Source: Blastomyces gilchristii SLH14081 (lineage: Eukaryota > Ascomycota > Eurotiomycetes > Onygenales > Ajellomycetaceae). Taken from it: a stretch of DNA of 64,000 bases. Both the position numbers and the translations under genes were made by a program. Positions 1 through 10,573 of the stretch are shown here, in pieces. The notes under the pieces were generated by a model. It made no database searches. It was given only the letters and a program-made list of their open reading frames with translations, and was not told the origin of the DNA. The stretch is taken from positions 1,347,705-1,411,704 of the forward strand of contig NW_003101670.1 in NCBI RefSeq assembly GCF_000003855.2. The letters are read 5' to 3'. Each line of letters begins with the position of its first letter. Positions within the stretch are counted from its first letter, which is position 1.

Positions 1-67
1 ATAAATAGTAAGTCTTACTGAGACAGTATAAGACTACTATTTAATCTTAAAACTATGTAATGAAATT
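1..67 (-). mobile_element. hAT-like MITE, copy 2, inner fragment (cut by Gypsy-1)
   Basis: The reverse complement of these bases matches positions about 3545-3617 of the intact MITE copy at 3476-3981, with differences mostly C-to-T or G-to-A. The match stops exactly where Gypsy-1 begins and resumes on the other side of Gypsy-1 (6420-6493). The rest of this copy lies before the window. It carries no coding capacity. Confidence 0.75.
63..67. repeat. Target site duplication of Gypsy-1, left (AAATT)
   Basis: AAATT directly precedes the left LTR and is repeated exactly at 6420-6424 directly after the right LTR. Five bases is the usual duplication for Ty3/Gypsy integrases. Confidence 0.85.
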
Positions 68-430
68 TGTAAGAGGTCTACGCCGAATAGATTGGTATAA
101 TATATAGGTCTTATATAATAAAGAGAAAAATGTTAGAGAAGGAAAAGAAAGAGAAAGTGTGAGAATCAGCAATCAAAGTAAATATTTATACATGTATGTG
201 ATGATGTATGCAGTGAGGCTTCAGAGTGAAAGAATCTATACATGTTCATAGTGGCTGAGAATCAGTGATTGAGAATGGCTGAGAATCGGAGTGTATGTAT
301 TCATAGCGGCTGAGGATCAGTGATCAAGAATGGCTGAGAATCAGAGCATACATATTCAAGAATGAAGCAGTTGAAATCTGTGAAGTGTAACAGAATAGTC
401 TATATAATTGATCAGGCACAGTTCATTATA
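68..430 (-). repeat. Gypsy-1 LTR, left copy (3' LTR in element orientation)
   Basis: 363 bp, collinear with 6057-6419. The outer edge (68-130) keeps bases such as CGCCG that are mutated in the inner-facing edge of the other LTR. The inner end (TTCATTATA at 422-430) is the mutated form of CCCGCCACA at 6411-6419. Two imperfect copies of a roughly 55-bp unit containing GGCTGAGAATCAG lie in its right half. Confidence 0.9.
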
Positions 431-2799
431 TTAGTCTCTCTCTTTCAGAAGTAGTTCTCATTAGTCAAGAACTGCTGTTTCAGATAACATGAAACTCAGA
501 GTTCAGATCAGTTGATCATAGTTAACTTATTTCATAAGATATTATCAGTCACAGCTATGTGATCTCTCATTGAAAATATCTTCAATCTCTCACTCAAGCT
601 TATTATCTTCTTCTATGATCCCTGGTGATTGTCAGTCAGAAGTCAGTTGAGAAGAGAATGAGTCAGTGACAGTGTAGCAGAGCAAGCTTGTATAAAAGAT
701 ATTATAAATCTCTGATAATGTGTCAAGACAGTAGTTATAACTATCTAGAACTTCTATCACTTTATATCTGATATAATGATAATCTAGTGTATGAGATAAA
801 CATGTGATTCATATATTCTTGAGATTCAATCATATAAGATCTTCTATCTTATACTGCTCTGTAGAATCTTATCAGATGTTAATTCAATCTTCTTAATCTT
901 ATTTCATAGTTATTATGAAGATCTCTGCTCAGTCACAGACATCTCAGAGCTTTATTACTATATTATCAGTAATCTGAATTGAACTGTGAGAGTTCAGTGT
1001 GAACTGTGTGATCTCTAGAAGATTCAACACTTTCATATAATATTCATATATAAGAAAGAACAGGCTTATATCTATTAAAACAGTATTTCAATCATTGATA
1101 GTGATCTCTACATGTAGAAGAAGATTGTATCAATCATCTTATAAGTGATTATAGAACTTATAAAGATAATTCTTCATAGTCTGAATTATCTATTCTAATG
1201 CATCATCAGTCTCAGAGTGATAGATAGTTAATAAATAATATATAATCTTAAGAACTTGACAGATTCTTATTCAGAGAGTGCTCATGAATTGACAGTCTTA
1301 ATCTGATACTATAGATCTCAGTAATTCATGCATTTAATAGAACAGACTCTGTAGAAAAGCTTCAGTGACTTGTTCAGTATTTATCTTATTACAAGATTTT
1401 AATATTATATCTTTACTTAGTCAGTTAATGATGATCAGAATGTTCTTACAATTCTTACTCTCAGATAGATTAATAGTGAAGTCAATTACTACATCTTATC
1501 AGATTCTATCAGAGATATTAAGTGATTTCAGTATATCTTTTCTACAGTTCTTTTATAAGATAATGAAAGAACAGTAGTTACAGTTTCAGATGAAGCATCT
1601 GATACTATTTAATATCTCAGATTAGTAGAACTCTCAGAAGATCATTCTATACAGTTGTTCACAGTCTGAATAATCAGTTATATATAAATTATACATCTCT
1701 TGCATTATTCAGATGTGTAAGAGTTCAGAGTGAGAGACTCAGTGTCATTCATGAAATTATAGAGTGTTATTATCATTGATTGAATATTCTGAGATATCAG
1801 TTCTTATACATAGTTCTGGAGAAAATCAGAGTACTTCTTGATATACTGCTTTAGTGAGTGCTTGAAGAAGTTCATCAGTTTAAGCTGTTATATATCATAA
1901 TTCATTCAGTGTAGATCTGGAAAATGTTCTGATCAGTGAAGCATATATAGTGTCATAAGTAATCTCATCATAATCAACTAATATCTTCAGATTCAAGAGT
2001 CAGTGTTCTCAATTCATTCAGTATATATCTGTTATATTGAACAGTATATCTTATTCTGATTGTGAGAGAGTATCTGTCATTGAGTTCTGACTGCTGAGGC
2101 AGTAGTGTATTGTAAAATAAAAGCAGCTTAGAAACTCAGATTATTATATTTATCATTCAGTGAGTTTACAGATCATTATGAAGTATTTAAGATTCTTATA
2201 ATCTGTGATTATCTCAAATTCAGAGACACTTTGAAGCTTGAAGTCTTATTCTTCTAGATAGCATACAATTGTGAGAAGTTTCTTATTATAGATCTCATAG
2301 TTGCATTCAGCAGAACTCAGTTTCTTAGATATGAAAATGTATAATTATAAGATATCTTTATCATTATATTATAATATAGCTTCTTCTGTAACATAGTCAG
2401 AGAAATCAGCTTTAACAACTATCTTACAATCAGAATTAAATATTATCAGCAGAGAGGTATTAATAAACCTCTTCTTTATTCATATAAATACAGCTTCAGT
2501 GTCTGCTGATTATTGAAATACTGAGTCTTTCTTAGTGAGTTCTGTAAGTGATCTTATGATATCTGAGAAGTTTTATATAAATTATTAATAGAAGTTAGCA
2601 AATCTGATAAAGCTTTATACATCTTTCACAGTGCACAGGGTCTCTCATTCAAGAATAGCAGAGATCTTCTCAGAATTCATTCAGATTCTCTTGTCAGCTT
2701 CTATAATAAAGTCTAGATATTTTGTACTTTTAATCTCAAAATCACACTTATCTATATCTATTAACAGTTCTGCTTTCTGTAGTTATTGTAATATCTTTC

Positions 2800-3250
2800 A
2801 CACATATTCTTGATATTCTTTCCTGAATCCATCAGTGAAGATGAGAATGTTATCAAGATATACAGATATGAATTTATTAAGAAAGTCTCAGAGTGCTCAG
2901 TTGATATACTTCTGAAATATACTGAGAGTATTAGTCAGTTCAAAGAGTGTGACTACTTATTCAAAGAGATTATATTATATTTGAAATACTGTAAGTCACT
3001 CATCTTCTTCAGTAATGCAGATCTTATGAAACACAGCAATGATATCTAACTTTGTAAATTATTGAGCTTGTCTGATATGAGCTAGAGTTTTATTGATAAG
3101 AGATAAAGAATAACAGTCCTTCTTTGTTAATCTGTTCAATTCTTAATAATTCACATAGAACTGAAGTTCTTCACCTGATTTCTTTGCAAAGAGAATAGAG
3201 ACTGTGATGAAAGAGTTACTAATATATATGAATTCTTTATTCAACAGATC
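2800..3250 (-). pseudogene. Gypsy-1 reverse transcriptase remnant
   Basis: Read on the minus strand, about 3230-3120 gives a degraded form of the Gypsy RT N-terminal block (residues like LFAKKSGEELQFYVNY then LNRLTKKD). About 2885-2805 gives YLDNILIF, the mutated YLDDILIF catalytic motif, followed by KEYQEYV. One catalytic Asp is changed to Asn, a single C-to-T step on one strand, and stops interrupt the frame. The order fits a minus-strand pol gene. The enzyme is dead. Confidence 0.85.
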
Positions 3251-3475
3251 ATTGAGTGTCTTTCAAAGAAGAAAGAGTTCATCTCAGAATATATTATAAA
3301 GAGAGTCTTATGATGATTTAGAGTTCTTACTATCTCTCTTTTTTAACTTGATACTGTGATTCACTTCTAAACCTTATGAGAGAGGTAGATTTGTAACATT
3401 ATTATCTTATCAGAAGATATCTAGATATTCATGATATTATTGAGAGAGTTTTATATGAGAATCTGTTATTATAAC

Positions 3476-3981
3476 TAGACTGACCGTGTGACTGTGTCTG
3501 AAACCAGGACCAGATTTTTTGATAGTCTCATTACCAATTTGATCAATTCCATTACACAGTTTTAACATTAGATAGTAGTCTCATACTGTTTCAGTGAGAC
3601 TTACTGTCTACTCTTGTCACATTTTCCAAATGAAACCATGATTTTCACTTCTCAATTTAAATTATTTTTATTGCTTTAAATGACTTTAAATCTCATTTAA
3701 GTGTTACCAAAAAGCATTACTTTTTAAAAAATTAAAAATAGTTTAAAAAAAACCTTAAAATGTCTAACAATAGTAACTTTATATCAAGAATGAGACTAAA
3801 TGAGATTAAATGAGACCACTTTCTCATTTTTTTCAAGTCATGGTTTCATTTTAAGATCTCATATATAGTCACTTTACATGTTTTTTTAATGACTAGTCTT
3901 AGCGGGATTCACACCAAGAAATGTATGAAATCAGATTAAATGAGACCAAACATGAAATTCATAGTCCCGGTGACTAGTCTA
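3476..3981. mobile_element. hAT-like MITE, copy 1 (506 bp, 8-bp target duplication)
   Basis: The element is bounded by exact 8-bp repeats ATTATAAC (3468-3475 and 3982-3989). Its ends form imperfect terminal inverted repeats starting TAGACT: the left end reads TAGACTGACCGTGTGACT and the reverse complement of the right end reads TAGACTAGTCACCGGGACT. An 8-bp duplication with short inverted repeats is the hallmark of hAT transposons. At 506 bp with no reading frame it is non-autonomous. It retains T runs, GG and CG dinucleotides missing from the surrounding Gypsy-1, so it looks younger or less mutated. Internally, AAATGAGA-type units recur (3793-3820, 3930-3950). Confidence 0.8.
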
Positions 3982-6056
3982 ATTATAACACAGAATAACT
4001 TTTCTAGGGTCTTTTTAATATTAGTCAGACTGGCAGAATAGATTAATACATGATTCTGCTATCAGTAATTCTATCAGTGACTCTGTCAGCAGTTTTGATG
4101 ATAACTTCTTTTTCAGAGTATTTCATAAGTATTGACAGAGATCTGTGTAAGATTCATAGTCTTGTAAATATCATCTTCATGAATTCTATCATCATTAGAG
4201 AATATCAAGCTTCTGTTTCAAGTATTTAATAAGATGTCTTATTCAGATAGTCAGACAAGTTCTAATATAAGATTATAATCAAGATTATTAACTTCATATG
4301 CATAGATATTTTCATTTTAATGTTCTCTTATATCTATGTTTAGTTTCATCATGTAACAGGTACAAACATCTTTTAAATTATCAAATTCTGTGAGAAGTCA
4401 GGGTTTTGATAAGAGAATATACTGAAGATTATAATATCTTATGACTGGAGATTTTATTATTACATAGTAATATAGATCACTGTCTATCATGACTTTTATA
4501 TTATATATATTATCAATCACAGTAGATATAAGAATCATATTCATTATTATTTTCTCTTCAAATTATTATCATCTGATCTCTTTAAGCTTCTGTTTATAAA
4601 TTTGAATAGAAGCTAATCTTTTTCCTGTTGCATCAGAACATTCTTATAGTTATCTTCTAAATCTTTCTTCACTACAATGTGATTGATACAGACAGGCACT
4701 GATTCATTCTTTAAATAAGAAGACACTGATCTTTCTCTCAATTGAGAAGATGCTAGTCTTTCTCTTAAGTGTGAAGATATATAGATTGATTAGTAGTTAA
4801 AAGTAATGTGTTCTAATCAGTTACAGTTGATATATACTTCATATTAACATTGATCAGTGACTTTCTCAGAAGTGATCTTAGAAACTCAGAAGCCTGTTTG
4901 AACAGTGAAAACTCTTGCTTATGTATAGACATTTGAATCTATTCAGTTCATAATATCTGTATCATTGCTATTCTTCAGTATAGATATATAAGTGACTGAA
5001 GTATAATATCTTCTATCACTGTTCTGTATACTCTTAAGCTTGATAAGATAGTCATTCAATGTCTGAAGCTGTGTATAGAAACCTTCATAAGTCTGGTCTT
5101 CATCTACACTTATAAGAGTCTGTAAGAGTTCAAAAGTTAATGTCTTCTTAAGTATACTAATCTTTATTCAATTCTCTCAAGATTGATCACCTGCTTCTAG
5201 AATCTTGATATCAAAGTCAGGGATAAATATTGTAAGAGAAGTGTTTCTCTGTTAAGTACTCTGTAATCAATCTAATACTTTCTGTTGTATAGCAGTATCT
5301 TGAAACAGAATATCAAGATATTTAATGATATTATCAGATATTCACAATGCTGATTCATATGCTTTTATTCATGAATAAAACTTCTGTTTTATACAATTCT
5401 TCAATCATTCATTGATATATCAATCTTGATTAATTAATAAATCAATAATATCTTCATCTACACTCAGTTTCATAAGCATTTTCATTCTTTATGATGAGTA
5501 GAGAGTGAGATCAGAAGTATTAAAATATACAGAAGTATCTAAGTGTTCTTTCAGTACTTTTATATTCAATTCTATAGATGTTGAAATTACATGAGTTCTT
5601 TATTAAGTTAATTATTGAATCTCTTCATATTGAAGTTATTAAGTTGTATGCATATCTACTATCTATTACTGTTATAATTTCAATATTACTCAGAGTCACT
5701 GTGATATCACTTCTATACTTGTACTCAAGAATTCTCTTATATTATTATTAGACATGTTGTTCATTGAGTGTATAATATCTGTGAAATCTTGAAGAAGTGT
5801 AATTATATAAATATCTCATATATCTGAGTGTTAGAACTCTCAGATCTTTCACTGATATTCTCTTTATAAAATCTTATTACAGAGTCAGAGTGACTGATAA
5901 GTAAGCTTCTATCTGAAAACTCAGTATCTACTTAACTGTTTCTCTTTCTTATATATTGTTACATATTCAGATATCTCTTAATGAGTAATCATTTCTAATG
6001 AGAAGATAGTGCATGAATAATCATTTCTAATAAGAAGATAATAAATGTTTTTCTAG

Positions 6057-6419
6057 TATAAGAGGTCTACACTGAATAGATTGATATAATATATAGATCT
6101 TATATAACAAAGAGAAAAACATTAGAGAAGAAAAAGAAAGAGAAAGTGCAAGAATTAGTGATTAAAGTGAATATTTATACATGTATGTGATGACATATAC
6201 AGTGAGGCTTTGAGGCAGAAGAATCTATATGTGTTTGTAGCGGCTGAGGATCAGTGATTAAGAATGGCTGAGAATCGGAGTGTACGCGTTCATGGCGGCC
6301 GAGGATCAGCGATTGAGAATGGCTGAGAATCGGAGCATATGCATTTGAGAATGAAGTGGTTGGAATCTGTGAAGTGTAATGAAATAGTCTATATAATTGA
6401 TCAGGCGCAGCCCGCCACA
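6057..6419 (-). repeat. Gypsy-1 LTR, right copy (5' LTR in element orientation)
   Basis: 363 bp, collinear with 68-430. Its first bases TATAAGAG are the mutated form of TGTAAGAG in the left copy. Its outer half (about 6280-6419) keeps ACGCGT, GGCGGCCGAG and GCGCAGCCCGCC, whereas the same positions in the left LTR are AT-shifted. Confidence 0.9.
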
Positions 6420-6493
6420 AAATTAATTAAATTGATAATAAAATTATTAAATATTCTAATTCTGATCTCAGATATAGTTATACAGTTAGTTTA
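6420..6493 (-). mobile_element. hAT-like MITE, copy 2, terminal fragment
   Basis: The reverse complement aligns without gaps to the first 74 bp of the intact MITE (3476-3549), nearly all differences being C-to-T or G-to-A. The terminal inverted repeat TAGACTGACC appears here as TAAACTAACT. With 1-67 this shows that Gypsy-1 inserted about 74 bp into an older MITE copy. The first five bases are the Gypsy-1 target duplication. Confidence 0.75.
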
Positions 6494-6920
6494 GTCTGTA
6501 GAGAGAAAATTTAATAATACTGAAATTATTTTTATATCTGATAATAAAGTAAATATTTATATAATTTACACTGAATTAATTATTAACTGATTTTTAATTA
6601 ATTATTAATTACTTAAATATACAGATTGAATCTATTTTTATTACTATAATTAATTAATAATCAATTCAGAATTAATTTAAAATTCTGTAAAATATCTCTT
6701 TATATTCTATATAAATTTATCTGTTTATTTAATTGATTATGAATTAACTATATATGCTTTGATTGATTGATAAGCTGAGTGAATGAATAAATAAGTGAAT
6801 TAAAAGATTAAAAGTTAATTATCAACTGATTATTACTGTATTGTGCAAGGTCAGGGTCATGATTATGTAACAAGGTCAAGTGGTGCACTTAGTGAGGTCA
6901 AGTTTTCTGTATACACAGGT
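6494..6920 (+). mobile_element. Border repeat D, left copy (one end, AGGTCA subterminal motifs)
   Basis: An AT-rich block (6508-6620) matches 53349-53462 in direct orientation. It is followed by about 220 bp of AT-rich DNA and then by 6843-6920, which matches the reverse complement of 53193-53285. The end holds several AGGTCA units (AGGTCAGGGTCA, AAGGTCAAG, GAGGTCAAG). A further AGGTCAAGTTTTCTG copy lies at 6917-6931, a direct repeat of the one before it. The pattern suggests one end of a transposon with inverted ends and subterminal repeats. No coding region is seen, and the family is not recognised. Confidence 0.55.
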
Positions 6921-6944
6921 CAAGTTTTCTGCTTCCTGAAGTTG

Positions 6945-7516
6945 AAACATCACCGCGGGAAGATGATGATTAACGGCGCTAGGTGGGTGCAGAATAGTGA
7001 TGGTACTTGGCCGGCTCGCCGGTGGAAAGACGGACGTTTCTCGCGCCAAAAGTGGTCATTTTCGGCGTCATTTTCACAGGTCCTCATATTCTACTCCGTA
7101 GATGTAAACTAAAGCGATCCATTTCTTTTATCGTACAATCCATAAAGTACAAACCAAGACCTACTCCACTAAAGCAGGGTATATCTTCCGTGCAACGGAA
7201 CGAGACAACAAACGTAGTGACTAATGAAAGGAAGTCTATATATAATATCATGGGGGAATATGATAAATGAAACCATTAAGCATGTAATGTGGATAACGAA
7301 GAAAGGGTATTTGCCTTATACTTTATAAAGAAACGCTGATGCTGATGCTGATGCTGATGCTGATGCTAGCGCCGGGTATGAGATAAATAGGTAAGGTGTA
7401 AAAATATTTGAGAGGAGGAACAGTTCAAGATGGCTAGATTCGTGTAAAGGAGATGCGGAAGGCGTGAATATCACACGATGGCCGTAGCGTTTGCTCAACA
7501 CAAACTTCATTGGATC
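6945..7516. other. Left island border and 3' flank, no gene seen
   Basis: Composition changes here from AT-rich to ordinary genic DNA. The stretch holds a GCTGAT hexanucleotide array (7335-7367) and probably the 3' untranslated region of the minus-strand gene ending at 7517. Small open frames lack family features. Confidence 0.6.
7335..7367. repeat. GCTGAT microsatellite, about 5.5 copies
   Basis: Five perfect tandem GCTGAT units plus a half unit, about 150 bp beyond the stop codon of the neighbouring minus-strand gene, so likely in its 3' untranslated region. Confidence 0.9.
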
Positions 7517-10500
7517 CTACCTAGGGCCTTTATCCTTGGTCACGGTTGATTTTAGGAGGTTTGCTATTTCCGACTTGCCCAAACTGGCCCCTGACGAAGA
7601 AGAATGAGTCTCTTCTTTTCCGTCCACTGCAGTGTCTCGTGCCACCTCGATCCAACAGTTGCGCAACTCATCCAAAACATCCTCATTTTCCAACTTGAAC
7701 AACGCAAAACGCCCCCTGACCCAGCCGAAGATATCTTGCCTATCCCCATAGACATAATTATTTGAATAATTCTCCCTAGCGTTGGACATGTAAGCTTCAC
7801 GGACCATTGCTCGCGCAATAATTCGTACCGTCTGCAACGACGGCTGGACGAACTTGGAATGCTGATCAAGATCCAACTGTGGATCAAGCACTCTTTGTCC
7901 TATCCCACGGAGTCGTTCAGGCGTTCGCGCTGTGGAGCGTAGCATCACGTTTCCACCTAGGTTGGTATTGGAGGGAGGTCCATCGATACACCAGAGGTGG
8001 TATAGCCGTTTACCCGCTTCGCTTCCACTCGTTTCCACGACGGCAGACAGGACTTGATTGAAGGCAGAGCTGGGGATGGTAATTGCGGGTGGCTGCCTAG
8101 ATTTCCACTGCGGGTTTACCTTCTCGCCTATATCGGAAATGGTTCCTCCGATGGATTTGAACATTCTTAAGAATTGGAAAAGCAACGCCTCATGGTATTT
8201 TATGCCCCCTTCGGAATATCTAGGCATTGGGTTGAATTCACCTTGAAGCAACTTGGCTAGAATTTCCCCGGCTTTCATCAGACGGCTTGGCTGGTTTTGC
8301 TTGGGGTTTCCTTCTGGCCCGCCAGTGCTGCATACTTTATCTAGTCGTATTATTCCTGCTGCTAGAGAAGCAACTTCCTCGGACTCCCAGCTATCTCTAC
8401 TGTTTTGAAGGTAGAGTAGAATTTCACTTATTCGGTCCCAGTCGTGGTACTGGATAGCATAGCCGAAAAACGCCTTTATAACAGGAGTTGGCCATGGAAG
8501 TGGTACGTCCTCCGCAACGTTACTAAGTAGCTTTGTGTTGTTTATAGCTGTTGCGTATCTAATGATCGCGGGCGCAAGGAGATCGTCCGAGTAACAAACT
8601 CGTGGAATAATTGCGCGTCCATCTTCACCAGGAAAAAGTAGTTGACGTGCAAAATCTTGCCCTCCTGACAGGATTGACACTGCTAGCAATTGTGAAAGAG
8701 ACAAACTCGAGAATCGTGTTAAGGATGCTGCATTCCAACGTGCGATCGAAGACATCGCTTGTGGTGCTACTTGCGCGGTGCCTTCGCCTTCCAACAAATT
8801 CGTCTCAGGACTTTCAGTGGGCTCTGTAGAGAGTTGGTGTTCGACAACTGTCTTCGCTGAGTGGTTGCTAACGATGAGTTTGTCGAAAAGGCGATGAGCT
8901 CTGTAAACGTGTTCCGTATTGGCATATGATTCCAATACATAATGATATAGCCCTAAAACAACCCCAGACTTGTCAAGGGGGTGGGAACGGGTATTTGGTT
9001 GTAGTGACTCGTCAGGCACAATATTGGGAAGGTTTGAAGCAAGCTTCAACACATCTTCAAAAGATTTAGGGTCGACCTCCGGCACAACCCCTCGAGCTTC
9101 TATCATGCGAACGACGAGATGGTCAACGTCTCGCGGCCTTAAATAGATATTATTTTCTTTTAATAGCTGCATTAGAGACTCCACGTAATCAAGAATGGAG
9201 GTATAATAAACTCCTCGATGTCCGACGCCGACCTTGACGCTGTTATTAAGCCCATCCATCATTGAAGTGACCACCTCGCTGCTTATTGTCCGCCTGCCCA
9301 GGCCTACAAAAGGACCCTCCGACGCACTAACATCTGCACTTTTGGACCCACAGGCACAAGTAGCCCAGGTATCATATCGGTCGATTTTGGACGAAGTGAT
9401 CGCATCTAAGTGGATGGAGTGGCTCGCAAAGCTCTCAACGAACCATCGGGATTTTTTAATTGCTAATTGTCTCAATATCCAGGAACCTTCAATATTGAAC
9501 CCTCCTTCTACACAGCACCACAAGATAAATTCCAACCATATTTCGGGCCCAAGTGGTCGGACTTGTATTTTGTACTTGGTTGCTGCTGACACGTCTTTTC
9601 CAGTAGCTAAAGCAAACGCGGCCGTATCAACCTCATTGCCTATCCAAACAGCATCTGATAGAACGTTCATGATGTGGGATGATAAAAGATGCATGGCAGG
9701 GGTACCACGATTCAACTGTTCTGGAACGTGCGACTTAGTGTATTTGTATACTCCATGCGGGATGTAATCTAGGTGATGTAGGCGGGCAACAATCCGATAG
9801 AAATAAAACATTGCAGTTCGCGATTCCTCCGGCGGCAGATCAGCTGCCTCGAGCACTATGCTTCCCAAGGCGGGCCATAGTTCCTCCATCGTCCCAATTC
9901 GAGTGGATTTCTCTCCCATTCGGCTTGTAACACGCGGACCATCTGTGTGCGAATCAATCGAGTTCAACGATATCTGCCCTTCAATTTGCAGGATTCCGGG
10001 AGCCCGAAGCTTCGCACATTCATCACCCGTCATCGAGTCGAAGGACCCGAGACTTGCCCAATCGATGTTTGATGGGAGCGAACCCGTTCCTTGGCTTGAG
10101 AAAGGCTTTTCGGCTTCCTCGGCATTGTCAAGCAGTCTGTTGACTATCGCATGAACTGCGGGCCATTTACCGAGTTTGACACCTAGGTGTGCCAGCAGAT
10201 CATAACCAAGGGAGTCCGGGCTCCGAGCGTGATCCAAAAGGTCTAGAAGAACCAGACATTTCTCCTGCTCCGGCTTTTCTTCCAGGTAATCGTCGTCTTT
10301 CGCATCCTCACGTAGTTCCGAAGGGATAAATTTTTCCAATTCTGAAATCCAGCGCAATGGGTTCTTCTTCTCCTCGGGCGGCACGGGCAACGGTCGCTCC
10401 TTGTTCCAACTTCGAACCAATAGGGTCGCTACGCTGTCGATGGAGGGAGGAGGGCCAAAATTTCGTGAACGGAAACCGACAAGTTTCCATGACGGGATAA

Positions 10501-10573
10501 TCGCAGAGCCCGGAACAAGGCGAAGTCTATGGCCTAAATATCTTGCGCGGCCTGGGCGCAGGCAAGCCTGCAT
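7517..10573 (-). CDS. Conserved hypothetical protein, probable mitochondrial helical-repeat protein
   Basis: A single uninterrupted frame of 1018 codons, ATG at 10573 and TAG at 7517. The first 40 residues are rich in Arg with few acids (MQACLRPGRARYLGHRLR), typical of a mitochondrial presequence. The rest is predominantly helical with no transmembrane segment. Stretches such as HVYRAHRLFDKLI (around residue 560) resemble the helix pairs of pentatricopeptide-like RNA-binding proteins, many of which serve mitochondrial transcripts or respiratory complex assembly. That resemblance is weak and no catalytic motif is seen. Several Ser/Pro-rich spacers (about 400-430, 580-610) separate the helical parts. 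It is the first gene inside the left island border and runs towards the transposons. A CIA84-like or other PPR protein is possible but unproven. Confidence 0.7.
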   Translation of the reverse strand: MQACLRPGRARYLGHRLRLVPGSAIIPSWKLVGFRSRNFGPPPSIDSVATLLVRSWNKERPLPVPPEEKKNPLRWISELEKFIPSELREDAKDDDYLEEKPEQEKCLVLLDLLDHARSPDSLGYDLLAHLGVKLGKWPAVHAIVNRLLDNAEEAEKPFSSQGTGSLPSNIDWASLGSFDSMTGDECAKLRAPGILQIEGQISLNSIDSHTDGPRVTSRMGEKSTRIGTMEELWPALGSIVLEAADLPPEESRTAMFYFYRIVARLHHLDYIPHGVYKYTKSHVPEQLNRGTPAMHLLSSHIMNVLSDAVWIGNEVDTAAFALATGKDVSAATKYKIQVRPLGPEIWLEFILWCCVEGGFNIEGSWILRQLAIKKSRWFVESFASHSIHLDAITSSKIDRYDTWATCACGSKSADVSASEGPFVGLGRRTISSEVVTSMMDGLNNSVKVGVGHRGVYYTSILDYVESLMQLLKENNIYLRPRDVDHLVVRMIEARGVVPEVDPKSFEDVLKLASNLPNIVPDESLQPNTRSHPLDKSGVVLGLYHYVLESYANTEHVYRAHRLFDKLIVSNHSAKTVVEHQLSTEPTESPETNLLEGEGTAQVAPQAMSSIARWNAASLTRFSSLSLSQLLAVSILSGGQDFARQLLFPGEDGRAIIPRVCYSDDLLAPAIIRYATAINNTKLLSNVAEDVPLPWPTPVIKAFFGYAIQYHDWDRISEILLYLQNSRDSWESEEVASLAAGIIRLDKVCSTGGPEGNPKQNQPSRLMKAGEILAKLLQGEFNPMPRYSEGGIKYHEALLFQFLRMFKSIGGTISDIGEKVNPQWKSRQPPAITIPSSAFNQVLSAVVETSGSEAGKRLYHLWCIDGPPSNTNLGGNVMLRSTARTPERLRGIGQRVLDPQLDLDQHSKFVQPSLQTVRIIARAMVREAYMSNARENYSNNYVYGDRQDIFGWVRGRFALFKLENEDVLDELRNCWIEVARDTAVDGKEETHSSSSGASLGKSEIANLLKSTVTKDKGPR

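Larger units (their letters stand above)
68..6419 (-). mobile_element. Gypsy-1: full-length, mutated Ty3/Gypsy LTR retrotransposon
   Basis: Two 363-bp LTRs (68-430 and 6057-6419) are flanked by a perfect AAATT duplication. On the minus strand the LTR starts TGTGGCGGGC and ends in ACA. The pyrimidine-rich stretch just inside the left LTR (431-450) is a polypurine tract on the minus strand, so the element is transcribed right to left. Reverse transcriptase can still be read in fragments at about 2800-3250. No long reading frame survives: the interior is AT-rich, nearly free of CpG and full of stops, as expected after RIP-like mutation. It is inserted in an older hAT-like MITE and itself carries a second MITE at 3476-3981, so its own length without that insert is about 5.84 kb. 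Confidence 0.9.

Noticed and set aside
181..360. Repeated GGCTGAGAATCAG units as a possible CRISPR-like array
   Set aside because: Only two imperfect units inside an LTR, present in both LTR copies, in a eukaryotic genome.
6843..7112. Plus-strand frames of about 89 codons at the left border, sharing residues with a frame at 53136-53324
   Set aside because: The shared residues come from the inverted border repeat, which is noncoding; frames are short and mutated differently.
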